A stretch of DNA of 64,000 nt from SXTU01 sp964496695 (GCA_964496695.1 CAZCBE010000020.1:9553-73552), one strand, 5' to 3'; positions 43,138 through 51,706 are shown, counted from the first letter of the stretch. Notes: generated by a model not told the origin, from the sequence alone. Made by a program: numbers and translations.

Positions 43138-45519
43138 ATGGCATTGAACTTCTCCTCCTGCCTGCGCAGGTGCCCTCGGTTTGCATTCGCGCTCGTGCTG
43201 ATCGTTTTTGCACTGGAAGAGGCCAAGGGGCAGTTTCGCGACCCCGCTGACCAGCTCTTTCGCCGCGCGCCCATGTCCGTCGCCGCACGCAGCGTGGTCA
43301 TCCCGCTTGCCACGAACGTTCATCTGGCCTTTGACACCGAAACACTGCGCACGCACACGGCCTGGCGCGGAGCGGGCCTGCAATTGCATGGCACTCCCTA
43401 CGATGGCGCGGCGGGCCGCTTTCTCGCGGATTTCGCCGGGGATTTCCTGTTCACCAATCCACCGCTCTTCCCGTGGGCCGGGGGCAAGCCCGCAAAGAAC
43501 ATCCTCACGGACTTTCCTTCGAAGCCGCGCTTCCTCGGCCTCAGCACGCGCGGTGGCGTGACCACGCTGATGTATGAGCTGCCGCTGGACGCGGATGAAG
43601 CCGTGCGGGTGCATGAGTCCCCCTCGGTGCAGTTCGTGGAGGGCGTGCCGGTGGTGGTGCGGCGTTTCGAGCTGGCGGCCAGCTACATGGACCTGGAGTT
43701 CACCGCGCACATGGAGGCCGGGCGCATGACGAGCATCGGCCAGAATCCGGCGGCGATGGGCATTCTGCGCGAGAAGGATTTGCTGCTCGTCGCGTTCCGG
43801 GGGCGTCCGCTGCTCGGCTGGAAGCCCGCGACGGCGCAGGCGGATTATGTCTATGAACTGCACCGGGAGAAGGACGGGCAGAGCGAACTGGTCTCCCGCC
43901 ATGTCACGGGCGATGAGACCCATGCGGTAGTCCATATTCCGGCGCATCGCGGCGAAATCTCGTTTGAAGTGCTTTCCGTCGTCTGCGCGGACAAGGCGGA
44001 AGCGGAGCGGCTGTTGCCCAAGCTGGTTCCGGCGCGGGTCCTGCCGCCCGAATTGATGCGGGTATCCGAGCCGCCGGCTGAACCAGGGACGAACCGGGGG
44101 GCGCTCTTCACAGCGGATACGAATTCGCCCTCGTCGGTCGTGCGCGGAGACGCTGCGTTTCGAGTTGAGCCGCTGCGGGTGCCGCCGCAGATCAGTTCCC
44201 CAGTCACCGGCATGGACTTCCTGCCCAACGGAAACCTGGCCCTGTGCACGGCGCTGGGCGAGGTCTTCATCGTGCAGCAGCTTGGCAGCACGACGAACGC
44301 GCCGGTCTGGCGCCGGTTTGCCCGCGGGCTGATGGAGCCGGCCGGACTGCGGGTGTTGAGCGGCGAAATCTTTGTGACCCAGAAGTGCGAGCTGACGCGG
44401 CTGCGCGACACGGACGGCGATGGGGAGGCGGACTTGTTCGAGTGCGTGAGCCAGGGCTGGGGTTTCAACGGCAACCATCAGCAATTCGCGGTGGGGCCGG
44501 TGGCGGACAAGGGCAGCAAGCTCCACGTCTTCCTGGACGGGCGGGGCAGCCGCTGGGAAGTGACGTTTCGGGCGTGGGACGTGCGCTTCAGCCGGGCGGG
44601 GAAGGACTTTGAGGGCTGGGCCAGCGGTTTCCGTTCGCCCGGTGGGTGCGGCACCTTCGCCGGAGAGGTGTTGGTGACGGACAACGCGGGCCCTTGGGTG
44701 CCGGCGGCGAAGCTGGTGGTCGTGCAGGAGTCGCAGTTCCACGGCCACCCGACGACGCAGCCCGGGCCGCAGGAGCAGTTCAAGGACCCGAAGGAATTTG
44801 CCCCGCCCGCTGTGTGGCTGCCGGCTCGTTTGGCGAAGCGCGTGGCAGGCTTTGCGACCACGCCGGAGGGGTGGGGGGCGTTGGGCGGACAGTTGCTGGT
44901 GGGCGATGGCGATGGAGGGCTTGTGCGGGTGAGCCTGGAGAAGGTGAACGATCAATGGCAGGGCGCGGCATGGCCTTTTCTTAACGTAGCCGCCGACGTG
45001 AGGAGGCGGACGGCCACGAGCGCTGCGAATCCGCCTCCTCACGTCGGCGGCTACGGCGCAACTTGCCTGGCATTCAGTCCAGACGGGCAACTCTACGTCG
45101 GCGGAGCGGGCGGGGACCGGAAGGGACTTGGGCTGGCCCGGGTGAGCCTCGCTGGGGCGGTGGGATTCGAGGTGAAGTCGGTGAAGTTGCTGCCGGATGG
45201 ATTTGAACTGAGCTTTACCCAGCCGGTGGAGGCGACGAGCGCGGCAAAGGCGGCAAGTTACGAAGTCGCGCAGTTTAATTACCGACACCAACTCGAACCG
45301 GGTGCGGAGCATGACTTCGATGGGAGTCCGAACCGGTCCTCGTTGCTGAAGGTGGCCGGGGTGAATGTGGCTGCGGATGGGTTGAGCGCGCGGTTGAAGG
45401 TGGCGGGGTTGCGGACGGGCTTCGTGACGAGCATTCGCGCCGCAGGCGTGCGGAGCGCTGCCACGCAGCCGCTGCGAAACGACACCTGTTTCTACACGCT
45501 GAACCAGTTGCCGAAGTGA
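43138..45519 (+). CDS. Secreted DUF6797 / sorbosone-dehydrogenase-like beta-propeller protein
   Basis: 793 aa from ATG 43138, with a signal peptide (FAFALVLIVFALEEAKG). The N-terminal half (about 50-340) fits DUF6797-type PVC proteins. A propeller like the glucose/sorbosone dehydrogenases follows (ISSPVTGMDFLPNGNLAL; TRLRDTDGDGEADLFE; FNGNHQQFAVGP; GGCGTFAGEVLVTDN). No CxxCH haem site is seen, unlike the larger cytochrome fusions. Residues about 617-639 (AADVRRR...PHVGGYGA) are encoded by the perfect family A palindrome at 44986-45054, an in-frame insertion in a propeller loop. Confidence 0.83.
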   Translation: MALNFSSCLRRCPRFAFALVLIVFALEEAKGQFRDPADQLFRRAPMSVAARSVVIPLATNVHLAFDTETLRTHTAWRGAGLQLHGTPYDGAAGRFLADFAGDFLFTNPPLFPWAGGKPAKNILTDFPSKPRFLGLSTRGGVTTLMYELPLDADEAVRVHESPSVQFVEGVPVVVRRFELAASYMDLEFTAHMEAGRMTSIGQNPAAMGILREKDLLLVAFRGRPLLGWKPATAQADYVYELHREKDGQSELVSRHVTGDETHAVVHIPAHRGEISFEVLSVVCADKAEAERLLPKLVPARVLPPELMRVSEPPAEPGTNRGALFTADTNSPSSVVRGDAAFRVEPLRVPPQISSPVTGMDFLPNGNLALCTALGEVFIVQQLGSTTNAPVWRRFARGLMEPAGLRVLSGEIFVTQKCELTRLRDTDGDGEADLFECVSQGWGFNGNHQQFAVGPVADKGSKLHVFLDGRGSRWEVTFRAWDVRFSRAGKDFEGWASGFRSPGGCGTFAGEVLVTDNAGPWVPAAKLVVVQESQFHGHPTTQPGPQEQFKDPKEFAPPAVWLPARLAKRVAGFATTPEGWGALGGQLLVGDGDGGLVRVSLEKVNDQWQGAAWPFLNVAADVRRRTATSAANPPPHVGGYGATCLAFSPDGQLYVGGAGGDRKGLGLARVSLAGAVGFEVKSVKLLPDGFELSFTQPVEATSAAKAASYEVAQFNYRHQLEPGAEHDFDGSPNRSSLLKVAGVNVAADGLSARLKVAGLRTGFVTSIRAAGVRSAATQPLRNDTCFYTLNQLPK
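44986..45054. repeat. Family A palindromic element, perfect 25-bp arms, inside a coding sequence (69 bp)
   Basis: GTAGCCGCCGACGTGAGGAG... at 44986-45010 and its exact inverse at 45030-45054. The 69-bp length is a multiple of three. The same arms occur at 7776-7841 (two arms) and 47165-47189 (one arm). Confidence 0.95.
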
Positions 45520-45522
45520 TGT

Positions 45523-45560
45523 GGCGGCAGGCGTCCCCCCCGGCGGTTAGCCCGGGCAAC
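45523..45560. repeat. Partial family F element next to the assembly gap
   Basis: GGCGGCAGGCGTCCCCCCGG... begins 3 bp after the stop of the DUF6797 gene and resembles the left end of 45576-45730. It is interrupted by the run of N. Confidence 0.65.
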
Positions 45561-45565
45561 AGGCC

Positions 45566-45575
45566 NNNNNNNNNN
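45566..45575. other. Assembly gap (10 N)
   Basis: Ten undetermined bases inside a repeat cluster; the true distance may differ. Confidence 0.98.
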
Positions 45576-45730
45576 GCGGCAGGCGTCCCGCCTGCCGTAG
45601 AGCCGGGCATCCTGCCCGGCGGAAAGGGCCACGACCGTGGAGGCGTCGTGTAATCCTCATGCCCTCGCATTCGCAGCCTATCGCCGGGCGGCGAGACGCC
45701 ACCCTCTACGGCAGGCGGGACGCCTGCCGC
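45576..45730. repeat. Family F inverted-repeat element (155 bp)
   Basis: Perfect 27-bp ends: GCGGCAGGCGTCCCGCCTGC... at 45576-45602 and its inverse at 45704-45730. Each end holds the hairpin GGCAGGCGTCCCGCCTGCC. A second copy lies at 57638-57797. Confidence 0.92.
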
Positions 45731-45744
45731 CACGCTTTTGCCGG

Positions 45745-45772
45745 TTGTCACGGGCGGCGGCTGCGCTAACCT
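45745..45772 (+). promoter_or_regulatory. Possible near-leaderless promoter
   Basis: TTGTCA (45745-45750), 16-bp spacer and TAACCT (45767-45772) with the ATG at 45781 only 8 bp downstream. The block CTAACCTCCTGCGCCATG (45766-45783) is identical to 4386-4403 before the transposase gene. Confidence 0.45.
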
Positions 45773-45780
45773 CCTGCGCC

Positions 45781-46956
45781 ATGAAGCCACTGAATTTGAT
45801 TTTGCTCGGAACCGCGCTGGCCGCCAGTGTGGCGCACGCCGAGTTCAAGGCCGACGTCGCGGCCATCCGGCAGGTCGGCGCGGAGGGGAAGGGGAACGTT
45901 CAGGCCGGCTCCGCCTGGCAGAACCTCGCGAAGGGCGATGCGAAGTCCATCATCTCGCTGCTCTCCGCGATGGACGATGCCAACGACCTTGCCGCCAACT
46001 ACCTCCGCTCCGCCGTGGATGCCATCGTGGACCGTGAGCTGACGGCGGGACGGCCACTGCCGCAGGCGGACCTGGAGCGGTTCCTCGCCGAGAAGCAGCA
46101 CAACCCGCGCGCGCGCCGGCTGGCTTACGAGCTGATCGCGCGGGTGTCGCCGGTCATGGGGGAGAAGCTGCTGCCGACCTTCGTCAACGACCCGAGCGTC
46201 GAGCTGCGGCGCGATGCGGTGCAGCGGTTGATTGACGCGGCGGACAAGGCGCTCACTCCGCAGGACAAGCCCGTCGCGACGAAGGGCTTTGCCGAGGCAC
46301 TGACCTACGCACGCGACGAGGCGCAGATCAAGAAGGTGGCGGGTGAACTGCGGAAGCTGGGCCAGAGCGTGGATTTGCCGAAGCACTTTGGGTTTCTGAC
46401 GCATTGGAAACTCATCGCCGCGTTTGACAATACGAAGTTCGCCGGGTTCGCCACGCCGTATCCGCCGGAGAAGGAACTGAACCTCGCGGCCGAGTATGAC
46501 GGGAAGCTCGGCAAGGCGCGCTGGGTGGAGGTCGCCACGGCCAACGAATACGGGATGGTGGATTTCAACAAGCCCTTCGGCGATCTCAAGGGCGTGACCG
46601 GCTATGCGTTCACCGAGTTCAATGCGGCGGCAGCAGGACCGGCGGAGCTGCGGCTGGGGTGCAAGAATGGCTGGAAGGTCTGGTTTAACGGCAAGCTGCT
46701 CTTTGGTCGGGACGAGTATCATCGCGGGTCGCGCATTGACCAGTATCGGATGCCGGTGGAGCTGAAGGCGGGCAAGAACACGATCCTCGTGAAGGTCTGC
46801 CAGAATGAGGAGGTGAAGGACTGGACGAAGGAGTGGGAGTTCCAGCTCCGCGTTTGCGACGCGAGCGGCACGGCGATCTTGGCGAAGGACCGGCCGGCGA
46901 CGCCAAAGGCGGCACCGGGAGCGGCGACGGCGGATGCGAAGAAAGGGACGAAGTGA
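45781..46956 (+). CDS. Secreted hypothetical protein with helical repeat and beta-sandwich
   Basis: 391 aa from ATG 45781, with a signal peptide (LNLILLGTALAASVAHA). Residues about 25-200 look HEAT-like (KSIISLLSAMDDANDLAANYLRSAV). Residues 210-370 form a beta-rich domain with VWFNGKLLFGRDEYHRG and LKAGKNTILVKVCQNEE, typical of a carbohydrate- or PA14-like sandwich in PVC proteins. The C-terminus is Ala/Lys-rich. Its stop overlaps the start of the PQQ protein by one base (TGATG), indicating coupling. Function unknown. Confidence 0.75.
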   Translation: MKPLNLILLGTALAASVAHAEFKADVAAIRQVGAEGKGNVQAGSAWQNLAKGDAKSIISLLSAMDDANDLAANYLRSAVDAIVDRELTAGRPLPQADLERFLAEKQHNPRARRLAYELIARVSPVMGEKLLPTFVNDPSVELRRDAVQRLIDAADKALTPQDKPVATKGFAEALTYARDEAQIKKVAGELRKLGQSVDLPKHFGFLTHWKLIAAFDNTKFAGFATPYPPEKELNLAAEYDGKLGKARWVEVATANEYGMVDFNKPFGDLKGVTGYAFTEFNAAAAGPAELRLGCKNGWKVWFNGKLLFGRDEYHRGSRIDQYRMPVELKAGKNTILVKVCQNEEVKDWTKEWEFQLRVCDASGTAILAKDRPATPKAAPGAATADAKKGTK

Positions 46957-48368
46957 TGAAAGCCACTGGCACATTCGGACGCTTCCTTGATATGTCCACG
47001 CGCTCTCCCTCACCCCGGCCCTCTCCCGCTGGGAGAGGGAGCCACTTCGACCGCGTCCTGATGAGAGTGAGTGCCCTGTTACTCCAGTGCTGGCTGACGT
47101 TCTCCCTCTCCCAGCGGGAGAGGGCAGGGGTGAGGGAGAACGGATTGAGTTTGCCCTCAGCGTTCCGCCTCCTCACGTCGGCGGCTACGTGTGTGATGCT
47201 GGCCTTCCAGGCGAGTGCTGCCGACTGGCTGCAGTTCCGTGGCCTTGGCGGAACAGGCGTCGTCGCCGAGGCGAAGGTGCCGGCGCAGCTCGACGAGAAG
47301 AGCATCACTTGGAAGATCAATTTGCCAGGGCGCGGGCTGTCGAGTCCGGTCATCGTTGGTGATCGCGTGTTTGTCACGGCATCAAGCGGGACGGAGCAGG
47401 ACCGGCTGCATGTGATTTGTTTCCGCGTGAAGGATGGAAGCAAGGTCTGGGAGCGGCAGTTCTGGGCCACTGGCCGCACGATGACGTTTCCGAAAACGTG
47501 CGTGGCGGCCAATTCCCCGTGCAGCGACGGCAAGCGGCTGTTCTGCCTCTTCTCCTCGAACGATCTCCTCTGCCTGGACCTCGATGGCAACGTGCTTTGG
47601 CTGCGTGGTCTGACGCGCGACTATCCGAACGCCAGCAACAGCCTCGGCATGGCGGCGTCGCCGATTGTGGTGGGCGACACGCTCGTGGTGCCGGTGGAGA
47701 ATGACAGCGAATCGTTCTCGGCGGGCATTGACGTGGCGACGGGCGCGAACCGCTGGAAGCGCGACCGGCCCAAGCAGGCGTGCTGGGCCACGCCGGTGGT
47801 GTTGCCAGACGCGAAGTCCGGCCAGCCGCTCGTGGTGTTGCAGTCCGGTCCAGGTCTCAGCGTGGTGGATGCGCGCACGGGCACGGAGGCGTGGTATTTC
47901 ACCGATGGGGCTTCGACGATGTCTTCGAGCGTGTTCACCGGCGGGGCCTTGTATGTGCCGTCGAAAGGCATGACGGCGATGAAGCCGGGGGCGGCGGGTG
48001 CGCATCCGGAGGTTCTCTGGCAAAATGCCCAGCTCGCGCCCAACACCGCCAGCCCCGTGGTGCTGGGGGACAAGGTCTTCACCCTGAACGCCGCAGGCAT
48101 CGTGAGCGCGGCAGACGTGAAGGACGGCAAGCGCCTCTGGCAGCTCCGCACCACCGGTCCCTACAGTGCGACCCCGGTGGGCATCGGCAAGTTCCTCTAC
48201 CTGATCAACGAGAAGGGCCTGCTGCAAGTGGTGGATACCGCCGCTGCGGAAGGCGCGGTGGTCAGCTCGCTGGATCTCAAGGACACCTTCATTGGCACAC
48301 CAAGCATTGGTGCCGGCGCGCTGTTTATCCGTAGTGACAAGGCGTTGGTGAAGGTGGGTGGGTCATGA
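46956..48368 (+). CDS. Secreted PQQ-like beta-propeller protein with repeat-derived N-terminus
   Basis: 470 aa from ATG 46956, the start coupled to the previous gene (TGATG). The mature propeller begins at DWLQFRGLGGTG and contains WxxxxP/G-type blades (VIVGDRVFVTASSG, LVVPVENDSES, PVVLGDKVFTLNAAG). The first 80 residues are odd: they are encoded by the 137-bp inverted repeat 47004-47140 and a family A half element, while a signal-like core (TCVMLAFQASAA) appears only just before the mature part. Either a later start is used or the signal peptide was split by insertion. Such propellers may act as scaffolds or dehydrogenases; no direct PQQ-ligand motif can be confirmed. Confidence 0.8.
   Translation: MKATGTFGRFLDMSTRSPSPRPSPAGRGSHFDRVLMRVSALLLQCWLTFSLSQRERAGVRENGLSLPSAFRLLTSAATCVMLAFQASAADWLQFRGLGGTGVVAEAKVPAQLDEKSITWKINLPGRGLSSPVIVGDRVFVTASSGTEQDRLHVICFRVKDGSKVWERQFWATGRTMTFPKTCVAANSPCSDGKRLFCLFSSNDLLCLDLDGNVLWLRGLTRDYPNASNSLGMAASPIVVGDTLVVPVENDSESFSAGIDVATGANRWKRDRPKQACWATPVVLPDAKSGQPLVVLQSGPGLSVVDARTGTEAWYFTDGASTMSSSVFTGGALYVPSKGMTAMKPGAAGAHPEVLWQNAQLAPNTASPVVLGDKVFTLNAAGIVSAADVKDGKRLWQLRTTGPYSATPVGIGKFLYLINEKGLLQVVDTAAAEGAVVSSLDLKDTFIGTPSIGAGALFIRSDKALVKVGGS
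47004..47140. repeat. Family E inverted-repeat element (137 bp) inside a coding sequence
   Basis: The arms TCTCCCTCACCCCGGCCCTC... (47004-47041) and its inverse (47103-47140) differ at one of 38 positions. The core CCCTCTCCC...GGGAGAGGG is the same as in other intergenic copies (6861-7158, 18437-18487, 42402-42449). Confidence 0.9.
47165..47189. repeat. Family A single arm within a coding sequence
   Basis: TCCGCCTCCTCACGTCGGCG..., identical to the right arm of 44986-45054, encodes FRLLTSAAT of the PQQ protein N-terminus. Confidence 0.88.
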
Positions 48369-48386
48369 GAGTCATCGCTTCTTGCC

Positions 48387-48833
48387 ATGCTGATTCCCGC
48401 GCTTGACGGAAACGGGTTGCTTCCCGCAGGCATCCACGATTGCTCGTTGGAAGAAGTCCGAACGCGGTTCGGGAGATTTCAGGGTTCGGACATCCGCTCG
48501 CGGCTGTTTGCACGACTGGAGGAGCTTCATGCCGCGATGGCTCGCAGCCAGATGTTCGCCGCGCTGATAGTGGATGGCAGCTACGTCACGGACAAACCCT
48601 CACCCAACGACATTGATGTCCTGCTGTCGTTGCGTCCGGAGCACGACTACGCGTCCGACTTGAGCATGAGCGACTACGCGTTGGTGTCCCGACCGCTTGT
48701 TCGGAAGCGGTTTGGTTTCGACGTTCTGGTTGCGACAGAGAGGTCTCCGGCGTATGAAGAATATGTTCAGTTCTTCGCCCGAGTTCGGGGCTGGCCCGAC
48801 TTGAGGAAAGGACTGCTACGAATCGCATTATGA
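48387..48833 (+). CDS. Nucleotidyltransferase-like protein (DUF6932-like)
   Basis: 148 aa, ATG 48387. The GS...DxD signature of polymerase-beta-like nucleotidyltransferases is visible in LIVDGSYVTDKPSPNDIDVLL, with a later Asp in RFGFDVLV that could complete the triad. The N-terminal GNGLLPAGIHDCSLEEVRTRF and the C-terminal RGWPDLRKGLLRIAL fit the DUF6932 group. Related MNT proteins can be antitoxins that AMPylate a HEPN toxin. The next gene overlaps by 4 bp. GC is lower than in neighbours, so it may have been acquired. Confidence 0.78.
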   Translation: MLIPALDGNGLLPAGIHDCSLEEVRTRFGRFQGSDIRSRLFARLEELHAAMARSQMFAALIVDGSYVTDKPSPNDIDVLLSLRPEHDYASDLSMSDYALVSRPLVRKRFGFDVLVATERSPAYEEYVQFFARVRGWPDLRKGLLRIAL

Positions 48834-49039
48834 GCCACGAAGAAGCAGTTCTCGGCCAAAGCATTGAGCAGTTGGAGCGCATGAATTCCGCGCTGGCTCA
48901 CCTCCGGACGGAGGTTCTGCCCAAGAACCCTCGGATGTTCGCCGTGATGGCAGAAGGCCCGCTGGAGGAAATTCGCCGCCTGCACGCCGAGATTACGCAA
49001 CGAACCGAGGCGCTTGCGGCAGTTCCAGCAGCGGCATGA
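48830..49039 (+). CDS. Small coiled-coil protein paired with the nucleotidyltransferase
   Basis: 69 aa, overlapping the previous gene (ATGA at 48830-48833) and the next (ATGA at 49036-49039). Almost entirely helical (EQLERMNSALAHLRTEV; EEIRRLHAEITQRTEAL). No family recognised. The coupling on both sides makes it a real gene. It could be a partner or regulator of the nucleotidyltransferase. No HEPN RxxxxH motif is visible, which argues against a classic HEPN-MNT pair. Confidence 0.7.
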   Translation: MSHEEAVLGQSIEQLERMNSALAHLRTEVLPKNPRMFAVMAEGPLEEIRRLHAEITQRTEALAAVPAAA

Positions 49040-50496
49040 ATCCGCTCCTCGAACATCAAGCCCACCTCAACCGCCGCCAGTTCTTCGGACGCGGGGCGAC
49101 GGGGCTTGGCGTGGCCGCGCTGGCGTCGCTGATGAACCAGGACTTGCGCGGGGCCGACAGTCGGCAATCGCCAATCGCCAATCGCCAATTCCCCAACTGG
49201 GCACCCAAGGCCAAGCGCGTCATCTACCTGTTCCAGAACGGCGCGCCGACGCATGTGGATTTGTGGGACTACAAGCCCCGGCTCCACGAGCTGCACGGCA
49301 AACCCGTGCCGGAAGAATATGTCGCCGGCAAGCGCTTCAGCACCATGACTGGCAAGGCGGACGGCAAGCTCATGCTCGAGCCGGTCGAGCCGTTCGCGCA
49401 GCATGGGAAGAGCGGCGCGTGGGTGAGCCGCTTCATGCCCTACACGGCGGCCATCGCGGACAAGCTGTGCTTCGTGAAGTCCATGCACACGGAGGCGGTG
49501 AACCACGCGCCGGGCATCACCTTCCTGCTGACCGGCTCCGAGATGCCTGGACGTCCCAGCCTCGGCGCGTGGATGAGCTACGGCCTGGGCATCGAATCGC
49601 AGGAACTGCCCGGCTATGTGGTGATGACCTCGATCAGCAAGGACACGAGCTGCGGCCAGATCTTCTACGACTTCTACTGGGGCAGCGGCTTTTTGCCGAC
49701 GCGCTACAGCGGCGTGAAGTTTCGCGGCAGCGGCGAGCCGGTGCTTTACCTCGGCAATCCTGAAGGGATGTCTGCCCAGGTCCGGCGCGGCCTGCTGGAC
49801 GACCTTGCGCAGCTTAACGAGATGAAGCTCCGCGAGTTTGGCGACCCGGAGATCGCCACGCGCATCGCGCAATACGAGATGGCCTACCGGATGCAGACGA
49901 GCGTGCCGGAGCTGACGGATTTCTCGAAGGAATCCCAGGCCACGCTCGATCTCTACGGCCCCAATGCGAAACAGCAGGGGACGTTCGCCTACAACTGCCT
50001 CATGGCCCGCCGGCTCATCGAGCGTGGCGTGCGCTGCGTGCAGGTGATGCACGCGGGCTGGGATCAGCACAACTCCCTGACCACCGAGCTATACAACCAG
50101 TGCCGCGACACCGACCAGCCCAGCGCCGGCCTGGTCATGGACCTTGCGCAGCGCGGGCTGCTGGAGGACACGCTGGTGATCTGGGGTGGCGAGTTTGGCC
50201 GCACGCCGTTCATCCAGGGTGACATCAAGGAGCGCAAGCGCTGGGGCCGCGATCACCATCCCTACGCCTTTACGATCTGGCTCGCGGGCGGCGGCATCAA
50301 GCCGGGCATCACCTATGGCGAGTCCGACGATCTCGCGATGAATGTGGCGAAGGACCCAGTGCATGTGCATGACCTGCAGGCCACGCTGCTGCATCTACTG
50401 GGGATTGACCACGAGCGGCTGACCTTCAAGTTCCAAGGCCGCAATTTCCGTCTCACCGACGTGCATGGGCAGGTGGTGAAGGGGATTCTGGCCTGA
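49036..50496 (+). CDS. Tat-exported DUF1501 protein
   Basis: The 486-aa protein starts with a Tat-type signal (NRRQFFGRGATGLGVAALASL), then the DUF1501 body: RVIYLFQNGAPTHVDLWDYKP, SMHTEAVNHAPGITFLLTGS, GWDQHNSLT, WGGEFGRTP, GRDHHPYAFTIWLAGGGIK and VHDLQATLLHLLGIDHERL. The sulfatase-like metal positions are preserved. These proteins commonly pair with DUF1549/DUF1553 cytochrome proteins, which are absent here. Residues about 41-54 (SRQSPIANRQFP) are encoded by a 7-bp tandem repeat just after the signal peptide. Start overlaps the preceding gene. Confidence 0.93.
   Translation: MNPLLEHQAHLNRRQFFGRGATGLGVAALASLMNQDLRGADSRQSPIANRQFPNWAPKAKRVIYLFQNGAPTHVDLWDYKPRLHELHGKPVPEEYVAGKRFSTMTGKADGKLMLEPVEPFAQHGKSGAWVSRFMPYTAAIADKLCFVKSMHTEAVNHAPGITFLLTGSEMPGRPSLGAWMSYGLGIESQELPGYVVMTSISKDTSCGQIFYDFYWGSGFLPTRYSGVKFRGSGEPVLYLGNPEGMSAQVRRGLLDDLAQLNEMKLREFGDPEIATRIAQYEMAYRMQTSVPELTDFSKESQATLDLYGPNAKQQGTFAYNCLMARRLIERGVRCVQVMHAGWDQHNSLTTELYNQCRDTDQPSAGLVMDLAQRGLLEDTLVIWGGEFGRTPFIQGDIKERKRWGRDHHPYAFTIWLAGGGIKPGITYGESDDLAMNVAKDPVHVHDLQATLLHLLGIDHERLTFKFQGRNFRLTDVHGQVVKGILA
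49160..49193. repeat. Heptanucleotide tandem repeat (AATCGCC x3) inside the DUF1501 gene
   Basis: Three AATCGCC units (49166-49186) with degenerate neighbours on both sides. The sequence is related to the AATCGGC repeat in glcF. Confidence 0.9.
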
Positions 50497-50507
50497 GGCT
50501 TTCTCCG

Positions 50508-50533
50508 GCCCTCCCCCCGTGAGGGGGGAGGGC
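50508..50533. terminator. Perfect hairpin between convergent genes
   Basis: GCCCTCCCCCC-GTGA-GGGGGGAGGGC, an 11-bp stem located 12 bp after the DUF1501 stop and before the convergent DUF3500 gene. No T-run, so termination is inferred; it is also related to the family E hairpins. Confidence 0.5.
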
Positions 50534-50592
50534 TTCCCAGGGTGGGCATTGGAGAAACGCGGGGGTTTCTTGAAAACTCCCGCGGTGAAGAG

Positions 50593-51642
50593 TCATTTCT
50601 TGTGGGACTGCTCGTAGTGGCGCTTGAGCATGTCCTCGCCGAAATCGTTCGCGAAGTCGCGCCAGACCGCGTGGACGTGGTTGGCGTTGTTCTGGGTGTT
50701 GTCGTATTCGAGCAGGAAGGTCGGGCCTTGCACGCGATAGTAGTGGCCGTCGCCGCGCTCCAGGCCGCCGGCCCAGGCGAAGGCGACCTTGTCCCAGCCG
50801 GCCTTCGCGATCTTCGCGAGGTCCTCGGAGGCGACATCGGAGCGGACGCGGTTGGCATACTCGCCGACGACCTTCTTGAGCAGTTCCTGCTGGGCACCAT
50901 TGAGCTTGGCGTAAGGGATGCCCTCGGGTGTGAGGCGGTCCACCTTGACCTTGGCACCGGTGATGATGTCGGCGGGAGCCTTCTCGGCAAAGATCGCGGT
51001 GGTGCGCTGGTCCGCCGTGAGCGACTTCACGAGTTCACGACCGAGGTCTTCCTCCTTGCCCAGCACGCGCAGGCCCTTCTTGGCGCCCTCGCGAACTTCG
51101 CCGGGGTTGGTGCCCATGAAGGACGGAACGGCGGCGACTTCCTTGCCATCCACGATGGTGAAGCTCATGGACAAATGGTGGCCTTCAAAGCGCCAGGCCC
51201 AGGTGCCCTTGGCGTCGGGCGTGCCATAGACGCTGACGAAGTAGAAGACGGGGTTCCGGTCCACCTTGGAGTTCTTCTCGAACTCTTTGAGCACCGCTTC
51301 CAGGCTGATGATGCCGGTGGCCTTGGCGTAGCCGGGTTCGCTCAGGGCGGACTTGAGCAGCGCCATCGCCAGCTTGCGCTGATCCTCGGTCATCTGGGTC
51401 ATGGGCAGGCCCTTGCGGCCGAAGGTGACCATCTCCGAAGGGATGAAGTGCCAGGCCTGCCGGGCCTCGGACTTGAGGTCGGGATAGTGGGCCTTGGTCT
51501 TCTGCTCGGCGCTGAGCGTGGCGAGGAACTTCTTGGCGGCGTCGGCCATCGCGTCGGCGGCCGGGTGGGCCTGGGCGGAAAGCGTCAGGGAACAAAGCGC
51601 GACCAGCAAAGCGGCGCGGCGGGCAGAAGCGAACAGTGTCAT
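50593..51642 (-). CDS. Secreted DUF3500 protein
   Basis: 349 aa from ATG 51642, with a signal peptide (RRAALLVALCSLTLSAQA). The DUF3500 hallmarks are all present: WHFIPSEMVTFGRKGLPM, YFVSVYGTPDAKGTWAWRFEGHHLSMSFTI, SFMGTNPGEVREG, FAWAGGLERGDGHYYRVQGPTFLLEYDNTQNNANHVHAVWRD. The function of the family is unknown; its members are secreted and often found in bacteria that degrade polymers. Monocistronic. Confidence 0.92.
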   Translation of the reverse strand: MTLFASARRAALLVALCSLTLSAQAHPAADAMADAAKKFLATLSAEQKTKAHYPDLKSEARQAWHFIPSEMVTFGRKGLPMTQMTEDQRKLAMALLKSALSEPGYAKATGIISLEAVLKEFEKNSKVDRNPVFYFVSVYGTPDAKGTWAWRFEGHHLSMSFTIVDGKEVAAVPSFMGTNPGEVREGAKKGLRVLGKEEDLGRELVKSLTADQRTTAIFAEKAPADIITGAKVKVDRLTPEGIPYAKLNGAQQELLKKVVGEYANRVRSDVASEDLAKIAKAGWDKVAFAWAGGLERGDGHYYRVQGPTFLLEYDNTQNNANHVHAVWRDFANDFGEDMLKRHYEQSHKK

Positions 51643-51706
51643 GCGGAGAGTCAAGACGAGCGCGACGGGAAAACAATCGAAAAAACTTTGCGAAAGGCCA
51701 AATGCG

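Noticed and set aside
42766..45312. Minus-strand frame (848 codons) opposite the DUF6797 gene
   Set aside because: Composition is Arg/His-rich; the plus strand has the signal peptide and propeller motifs.
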